64,000 nucleotides of DNA from NCBI RefSeq assembly GCF_016808335.1, contig NC_053148.1, positions 315,001 to 379,000 of the forward strand, written 5' to 3'. This DNA is from Panicum virgatum (lineage: Eukaryota > Streptophyta > Magnoliopsida > Poales > Poaceae). The notes beneath the pieces are model-generated. The model was not told the DNA's origin. It ran no database searches and saw only the letters and a list, made by a program, of their open reading frames with translations. Below, piece by piece: positions 57,770 to 64,000 of the stretch (position 1 is the stretch's first letter; each line of letters begins with the position of its first letter). Both the position numbers and the translations under genes were made by a program.

Positions 57770-58191
57770 GGCAAACGTGGGCACGAACGGACGCGGCACC
57801 CAATGAGCCAGTCAAAAGGTGGCGCACCGAAAATCCTCACCAAGCAGCGTACCCCTCTTCAATGCGTGGAGGCCGGGCCCAGCGCACCGAGTGACCGTCG
57901 TGCCACTCGGGGAACTGCCACCGTATGACCCACCAATGTGAAGTAACCCCCAGCAGGGGAGAAGCCGATGCGCCCGCAGCACGGTGACGGGACGCACCGT
58001 CAGGCCTCGAGATTCCGCGGTACCAGACCTCCAGATGGCCATTAAAACCGGCACGACTCCGTCACGCTAGCGCTGCCACCTGCCGAAAGCTGGGGGCATG
58101 AACAGGCGGATGGGACGCCCCGACCAGGGGTCGTTCGGCCGAGTCCAGTGGCTCCGCGATTACAAAAATCGCAAAGCCACTCGAGGGCATC
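57770..58191. other. E1 spacer before the 3' LTR
   Basis: GC-rich and non-coding. The purine-rich GAGGGCAT next to the LTR is a weak candidate for the polypurine tract. Confidence 0.45.
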
Positions 58192-59271
58192 TGACGGGGG
58201 TGTAAACCCGGGATCCCTGACGGGCCCGATTCCTATAAATAACAGGCCAACAAGCCCGCTGGGCTCGTTGCGGCGTGGCCTGCCAAACCAGCGCAGGCGA
58301 CTGCCTTCCTTCAGAAGCCATCACGGCTTAAGGCCAGCTCTCAGGAGACACGTGGAGGCCTCCCGACCTAGTACCCCGGGTCAGCGCCATACCAGGCGAC
58401 CCGGGCCGTGCGCTCCAAGACTGCCGCCCCACGAAACGGGCGTGCCGGTCAAACCAGGCCCCGTACAGGCTCCACGACGCTCGCTCCTCTCCTCCCGCTG
58501 CACGAACGTGGTCTACAGGGCCTCTGACAAGGGCACAGTGCCGGTCGCGCGGGCCCCGCGACACAACGGGAGAGGGCGTCAACGAACATCGCCTCCCGCG
58601 CCGTAATGATGGCCTCCCCTGCACCGCTACTCCATTACGCCAGCAGGTGTGACCGGACGGCTCCGCCTGGCCGCAGTAAGGCACCCCTCACCGGGCCTGC
58701 TGTCCTTCAGGCAGAGGCTATGCGGGTAGGATGTGCGGTAGCGCTACGGATAAGAGGCGTAGGTACAGACGGACAGGACGGTAGATGACCCCCGAGCGAC
58801 CGTCCGAGTGGCGAGCGCCGTCCTGACTGACCAAGGACGGGACAGCACTTAGACAACCCGCTGCCTAAGAAAACTAGCCGAACTCAAGCCTCCCCACTCC
58901 CGACTGATCGAGTGGGCCCCGACGACTAACAAAGACAAAGGACTCCCCGGTGGAACCAAGACACAATGATAGATATATGTAAATGGGGGCTCCACCTTGA
59001 ACTATAAAAGGGAAAGCCCCCCACGTAGGAAAGGATTGGACTCCTAGAGGTTCGACACTGCTTGAACAGTTTGTAAGCTCCCCTCTGAACTTTAAGCACC
59101 CGGGCTCGAGAGCAATAGAGCGAGAACACCACCCCTCATACTGGACGTAGGGCACATTCGGCCTGAATCAGTCTAAATCCTCGAGTCTTTGCGTGCTAGA
59201 CCATATCCGATCAAACGCACAACAAACGAGCAATCGAGTAGTTTAGTAGTCGCCCATTCCCAGCAGCAACA
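58192..59271 (+). repeat. E1 3' LTR (1080 bp)
   Basis: TGACGGGGG...CAACA, uninterrupted copy. Core promoter ACTATAAAAGGGAAAG with TATAAAA at 59003-59009, about 260 bp from the LTR end and pointing to the right, toward the SKS gene. A second TATAAATA stands near the LTR start (58234). Confidence 0.95.
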
Positions 59272-59276
59272 GATGT

Positions 59277-60219
59277 TTTGCCCTCTTTGGAGTCGTAGTA
59301 GTGTGAGAATTTTGAAACTACCACGCACAATAAACTTTCATATGTTCATGCGGGAGCCGCCACACGAGTCAATAGAAAGCTAGATGTGCACCGAATCGCC
59401 CCATCTATCCTCTGCACAAAGTAGAACCAACCAACATAGTTTTGCTTATTTGAGTTCGTCAACCCTCAGCTACTAAAAAGGTTCTAAAAAATTCGACCTA
59501 CAGAGCTATTGTTTGTCAGATGTCAAGCTTGCAGGTTTTCAATTCATCCGAACAGTTTCAACCTACCAACCGGTTGGTCCATTCAAATCCCTGCAAGCTT
59601 TCATACATTTATCCTGCTAATCATAGCGATCAAGCATGTTCCTATGACCACTCATCAGTCATCACTGCTTTAAGCGCTCCAGGCCGGTAAACAGCAAGAA
59701 AGCAAGTCAAGCTAAATCATGCCGCGTCGACTAACGGTCCACCACATGTACAGTTGTATCCTGTGGCAAAGTTGATCGACAAGGAAAAATTCTACCAATC
59801 CCAGTAGTAAAAAAGCACCAGTTTGAAGCCAATGAAACAAGACATGTGATGCGATGCCACTGGCTTAGGACAAGATCTTTTCAGTTCCACACACTGATCC
59901 TCAGATTCACATGGCACTAAAAATAACACACTTTGCCTGCAAAGTGGATGGCAATATCCAACACTCCACAAAGCAATTAAAACATCTCAGGCAACACAGC
60001 ACTCCTTTCTTGCGGGTGCCGACTGCCGACAGGCTCAATGTAATGCAATGCAATTGTTTTGCTACTACTACACAACTCTCGTTGTTCAAGATGCACAATG
60101 CCGCCATTTCTGTTTCCACACAAATCATGAATGCAGCCTACAAATCGAGTCGAACCTACTTCAATTCTATCAAACTCAAAATCTGCAAACAGCAGCTGAG
60201 CACAAGCTGGCAATTTCTG
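59277..60219. other. Right flank and 3' untranslated region of the SKS gene
   Basis: Host DNA between the E1 target duplication (GATGT, 59272-59276) and the SKS stop codon. No protein-coding frame on either strand is convincing. Part of it must be the SKS 3' untranslated region, but I see no canonical AATAAA on the minus strand, so its end is not fixed. Confidence 0.55.
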
Positions 60220-63200
60220 TCAATGGCCCAATGCCAAGGCTAACAAAGGGACCAAAACCACGAGCAGATAGTTGTTCAGTTTCACTGCAGCTGCTGAACT
60301 CGATGAACCATGAGGCTTCTGAGCCCTGGGTACAAAGAAAAACAGTTAAGGCATTAGTTATACGAACAGGAATCTACTATCTACATTCTACAGTTGGGTG
60401 TGACCAAATAGCATACTTCTGCTTATCCCTGAGGAGGCCACAGTAGAGCATGTTATCTGGAGCCACCATCTCAGTAACATTATAGCCTCCATCTGGATCC
60501 ACCACTCTGATGTAAGTCTCCTGACCCAGATACCATGTGTCCAGATTTTCTGTGCGCACATTCCAGAAACCTGGACTGTCAAGTGACAGCATCACAGCAG
60601 TCCATGCTCCAGGAAACACCTACAGTGCCAATGTGCGGTAGTAATATCAATAAACTGCTGCAAGCATCAACACCTTCAGCAATCATATCTACACAGGTGC
60701 ATATGTCTCTTTATTGTAGTGTAGAAGTAACAGATTTTTATCCACAAGGGTATGAACATTACCACCCAGGAATACAATAGGACTCACAAAGACAAATCAT
60801 ACTTATCCTACAATCGTTACCTGAGTTGTGCAACGAGAAACACCATCCCACTTGTTGTAAGTCCCACGGCTATTCTCAGTCCACTCACCATAGTCCATTC
60901 TGTTGGCAATATGCAAATGACTCAGTATACAGGAGCCATGCAAATGTGTCAGCAAAGGAAATGAGTTCTGGAAGCTGTGCTCACCCTACAACCCAGAACG
61001 CATATCCATCGATATGGTAGGTCTGGACAATTGTGTCATTGTTCTGAAATACAATTTCCAAAAAGTTCTTGTATGTGGAGTTAATGACAGATGTTCTGAT
61101 AACTGGTGGCCCATCAATTGGCATTGTAGGGAAGTCAAGTGTGTAGATTCCTTTCTTGTCATAGAGATCTGCCAATCTCAGAGGAGTATCAGGTGGGGAA
61201 TAAGAGATACCACTCAGTGTAGTCCGTTTTTTCCCATTGATGATAACAGGTGGTTCATTCCTCAGCTTGTAAACCTGGCTCACATTGATAGAGCCATAGT
61301 GAAATGAACCCTGAGGATTCGGACGAGCAGCACCAGTGCTCACATTCATCCTGGAAGAAGAACGGTTTTTTTATAGACCAAGATATGGATGCACAGATCA
61401 TCCAGAGCTATTGCATGTGCATAAAAGCTTGCGTAGACAGTGTATTGATTGGTAATGCTAGAGACAAAACTAATGGCAAAGAAGCTTAAGTCACTATTGC
61501 TATTGATAACAAACTGTGAAGTTACTAACAATGTAGCCTGCTAGAGCATGAGGACTAATATTTGTACAGAAAAATCCCCAGATGAGTACACTGCCAAAAG
61601 TTTTGAGTTGTGAAAAAAGGATGCATGCATTTTACTAAAAATGGTTTTGCCACAGAAACAGACAGTAAACCATATCTGGGCAAAATCTCTTGGAGACCAA
61701 CAAACGACCAATAAATGTACTCAAGCTACATTGACAGGGGCCAAAAGGCCATCGAAAGGTGTGGAAGAGAAAAAAAAAGAGAGCACGGTTGTGTGCACTT
61801 TGCAGAGGCTGGAGATGCCTTCATTTTCTTAAAAACAAAACTATATTACTGTGCACTACATAAGGAAGTTAGATAGCAGTGGATATAGAAAAGACTTGCG
61901 AAGTAACAGCACATGATAGGTCAGATATTTCTATGGTCATCGCAAGTTAAAATAGAAACTAGGATTACGTGAGAGAAAATTAAGCCAGCGATCATTTGGA
62001 CGGTCAGTAACCAAGAAGGATTGATTATTTTATACACACCTGATTGACCGTGCCTGGTTCATCGAGAAAGTTTTGTCATACTCATCATTTGGGGGATCAG
62101 GAAGAGGACCAGATGCTTTGCCCTTTGAATTTGAATATTGCAAAATTGCAACACCAGTAACTCTGGTCCAGAGGGATTCATTCACAAACCTAGCACTGGC
62201 CACAATGTAATAATCACTGCTTGCATTTTGATCCATTGTAACCAAGAAAGAGTAAGACTGGCCCACATGGATGTCAAGATTTGTGAAATTCTGCTTCATT
62301 GTGTATGAACCTTCTGTTTCAACAAGGGCCAGGTTGTGGTTCTGAATCCTGAAGTTCAAGCTTGTAGAGACACCCACATTATGGACACGGAATCGGTATG
62401 TTTTTCCTGTTGAGGAGTAGAAGAAGCTATCAAAATACAGCAATGTAACAATAGTTAACCAAGCAAACATTACTTGGCCTCGTCAGAGAGAGAGATAATG
62501 AACCATCACCTTCATTCATCGAATTTCCATGGAAAAACATGGTGTGCAATTTGGTGCTAATATTTAAAGACAGGTGATGCAACCATGGAGAGATGGCTTA
62601 GTCTTTAGGGATTCAAAAAACATGGGAAGCAAAAGCAGAGAGATAAACTTTTCGGGATTTTTTTTTCTGTTAACAATAACATGGAGCTCAGTAGAACACA
62701 TAAGTGACAGAACTCATGCAGGTTTAATGCAACAACCTATTATGATGATTGATGAAAGGGGGAAAAAAGAATCACCTGGCTCAACTTTGATAGTCTCGTA
62801 CTCAATGCCATCCGGGACGAGGGAGTCATTGTACCTATATGGCCCCTTGCCATTCATCAACACACCGTCTGGCATCCCCAACTCCTTTCCATCATCAAGC
62901 ATCTTCCTCAGGTGCTATAGGAAAAATGGTAATGACCATGAATACCCATGATTACTGGAAAAAATAATCAAGTGATGAAGCCTGCACAGTAAAGCAAGCA
63001 TGTGGTTTTCCACATACCGTGTGGTTCTTCTTGTACCAGTCCCCGATGAATAACGTGATGTCCCCATCTGGTGTGTCGAATGGGACCGAGATCACTGCAC
63101 GGTTGTTGACGGTGATACCTCCGAAACCCCCAGCGGCACGCTGCATACCAAGGGATGGAAAGTAGAAGAAGCTCCCAATCTGATCCTTGACTTGGAAATT

Positions 63201-63502
63201 GTAGGTCCAGTTCCAACCTGGCGGTATGGGGCAGGTTGTGCCGAGAACCCCATCCTGCCAGCAATTCTTGCGGTGCTGGATCCCATCCCTGATTGAAATA
63301 AGAGAGCAATTAATATGGCACGCGTTTGGGAGTCAAGAAAATGAAACAGGCCCACAATAGGCGTAAAGATGAAAATGCACAAGGGTGGTCACCATGTGAT
63401 GAGCAGTGGCTCATCCAAGCTGTTGAGCACATTGACGACGACATTGTAGTTGGTGGTGACATTCATGACAGGGCCAGGGAACTGCTTGTTGACTGCAATC
63501 AC
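60220..63502 (-). CDS. SKS: SKU5-similar (SKS) multicopper-oxidase-like protein, GPI-anchored, exon 1 outside the window
   Basis: Eight minus-strand exons with GT-AG introns and matching phases: 63502-63393, 63288-63018, 62914-62776, 62406-62040, 61350-60985, 60899-60821, 60619-60417, 60325-60220. They give 546 codons; SKU5 has about 590 residues, so only the signal-peptide exon is missing. The protein starts VIAVNKQFPGPVMNVTTN and has three cupredoxin-type domains. GIQHRKN (about 39-45) replaces the HWHG copper motif, and FWNVRTENLDTWYLGQ (about 462) replaces the C-terminal HCH motif, so most copper ligands are absent, as known for the SKU5/SKS family. Many N-x-S/T sites suit a cell-wall protein. 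The C-terminus SSSSAAAVKLNN followed by LLVVLVPLLALALGH is a GPI-anchor signal. In Arabidopsis, SKU5 affects directional root growth. Family certain, member number not. Confidence 0.93.
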
Positions 63503-64000
63503 CTGAAACAAGATACGAACAGGGAGGTTTACAGGCAAGCGCTAGCGAGGAGGGAGCACATTACATCGGGAAGCATATGCGACGAGGAGGGTGGGGCACA
63601 GGAGATCTGAACGAATAAGTGCCTAAGGAAGCGTGAGTAGTTGCTAAAGAAAAATACAAATCGAAGCTATCGCCTATCGAGGTAGGAATTCGCTTGAACC
63701 GGCCCGCCAAAGGGGTTCAACCGAGAGACCGTCCATGTCTGAACTCTTCACAGATTTATTTTTTAAAAGAAAAACAAAAAAAATCCTGTTTGCGCCAGTA
63801 CGTAGCAAAAGCAAGTGTTAATTCCTGACTGCAAGGAACGCATCCATGGAGGAGAAAGACGGCGTGGAAAATGGAATGCTGAAGGCAACTCTGAGGCAGG
63901 AGTCAGTGGAGATTCAGACATCCAAGAATGAATCTTTCCCCGTCCCTACAACCAGGGACGAGAATATACGAAATAAAACCGTAAGCTTTGTGCTGCCTGG
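63503..64000 (-). other. SKS intron 1 or upstream sequence
   Basis: Begins (minus strand) upstream of the acceptor TTGTTTCAG at 63503. No segment encoding the expected YxVSPLGxPQQ-type end of exon 1 or a signal peptide is visible, so exon 1 lies beyond the window. Confidence 0.6.

Larger units (their letters stand above)
1198..59271 (+). mobile_element. E1: Tat-type Ty3/gypsy LTR retrotransposon hosting the whole nest
   Basis: The left end TGACGGGGGTGTAAACC and the right end ...GCAACA are flanked by identical 5-bp duplications, GATGT (1193-1197 and 59272-59276). Removing the guests E2, E4 (with E3) and E5 (with E6) leaves about 12.96 kb in four pieces: 1198-1726, 18002-19953, 36453-36519 and 48861-59271. 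LTRs are about 1.08 kb. The order is 5' LTR, TGGCGCC-type primer site, gag, protease, reverse transcriptase, RNase H, a second archaeal-type RNase H and integrase. Then comes a long 3' region with antisense ORFs. The second RNase H and the antisense ORFs point to the Tat lineage. All coding parts are broken by stops and frameshifts, so it is a non-autonomous relic. Confidence 0.93.

Noticed and set aside
60411..60416. SKS reading frame continuing past DKQK into YAIWSHPTVECR and stop
   Set aside because: AA|GTATGC is a good donor, and the next exon (60325-60220) continues the frame into a typical GPI-anchor tail. The extension is therefore intron sequence.
1..64000. CRISPR arrays, bacterial operons, riboswitches, rRNA or tRNA genes
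   Set aside because: Nothing in the window has the required repeat, cloverleaf or rRNA sequence. The TGGCGCC and TGGTATC words are primer sites of retroelements, not tRNA genes.

Overview
The window is plant nuclear DNA, most likely from a grass (Poaceae). The evidence is GC-rich LTR leaders, grass-type Ty3/gypsy families (Tekay/Del chromovirus, Tat and Athila lineages), and one spliced host gene with short GT-AG introns. I cannot name the species. About 91 % of the window (1198-59271) is one nest of LTR retrotransposons, and I could delimit every layer by LTR ends and 5-bp target-site duplications (TSDs). The only host gene I can support is the 3' part of a SKU5-similar (SKS) GPI-anchored multicopper-oxidase-like gene on the minus strand (60220-63502). 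Its first exon lies beyond base 64000.

Nest layout. Element 1 (E1, Tat-type, + strand, TSD GATGT) spans 1198-59271 and is about 13 kb once its guests are removed. It carries four direct guests or guest stacks. E2 (1727-17996, +, TSD GAGGC) is a very young chromovirus with 4.39-kb LTRs sitting in E1's 5' LTR. E4 (19954-36447, TSD GGGAC/GGGAT) is a solo LTR in E1's gag. E3 (22516-35959, +, TSD CTATA) is a full-length chromovirus related to E4 and sits inside it. E5 (36520-48855, - strand, Athila-type, TSD GCCTT) lies only 72 bp from E4. E6 (44708-48430, TSD ATGAT) is another solo LTR, inside E5's 5' LTR.

Coding state. E2 has an uninterrupted 1535-codon gag-pol and LTRs with about nine differences in 4390 bp. 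E3 gag-pol has only two stops, but its reverse-transcriptase motif is FIED instead of FIDD. E5 and E1 are more decayed. In E1 nearly every stop is one C-to-T or G-to-A step away from Gln, Arg or Trp.

Most interesting signals. (1) E2 and E3 carry extra ORFs between the primer-binding site and gag that look homologous to each other; in E3 the ORF is duplicated in tandem. (2) All five internal ORFs of E2 and E3 start at an ATG directly abutting a CAG that looks like a 3' splice site, which suggests one spliced mRNA per ORF. (3) The LTRs of E2, E3, E4 and E6 share a stem-loop (TGAGTAC/GTACTCA, with a compensated pair in E2) just upstream of a splice-acceptor-like site and a short terminal exon, as if each LTR held a small split gene. 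(4) E1 has two antisense transcription-unit candidates between pol and the 3' LTR, one with a clean 68-bp intron and its own TATA-like box. (5) The 3' LTR of E1 could transcribe into the convergent SKS gene.
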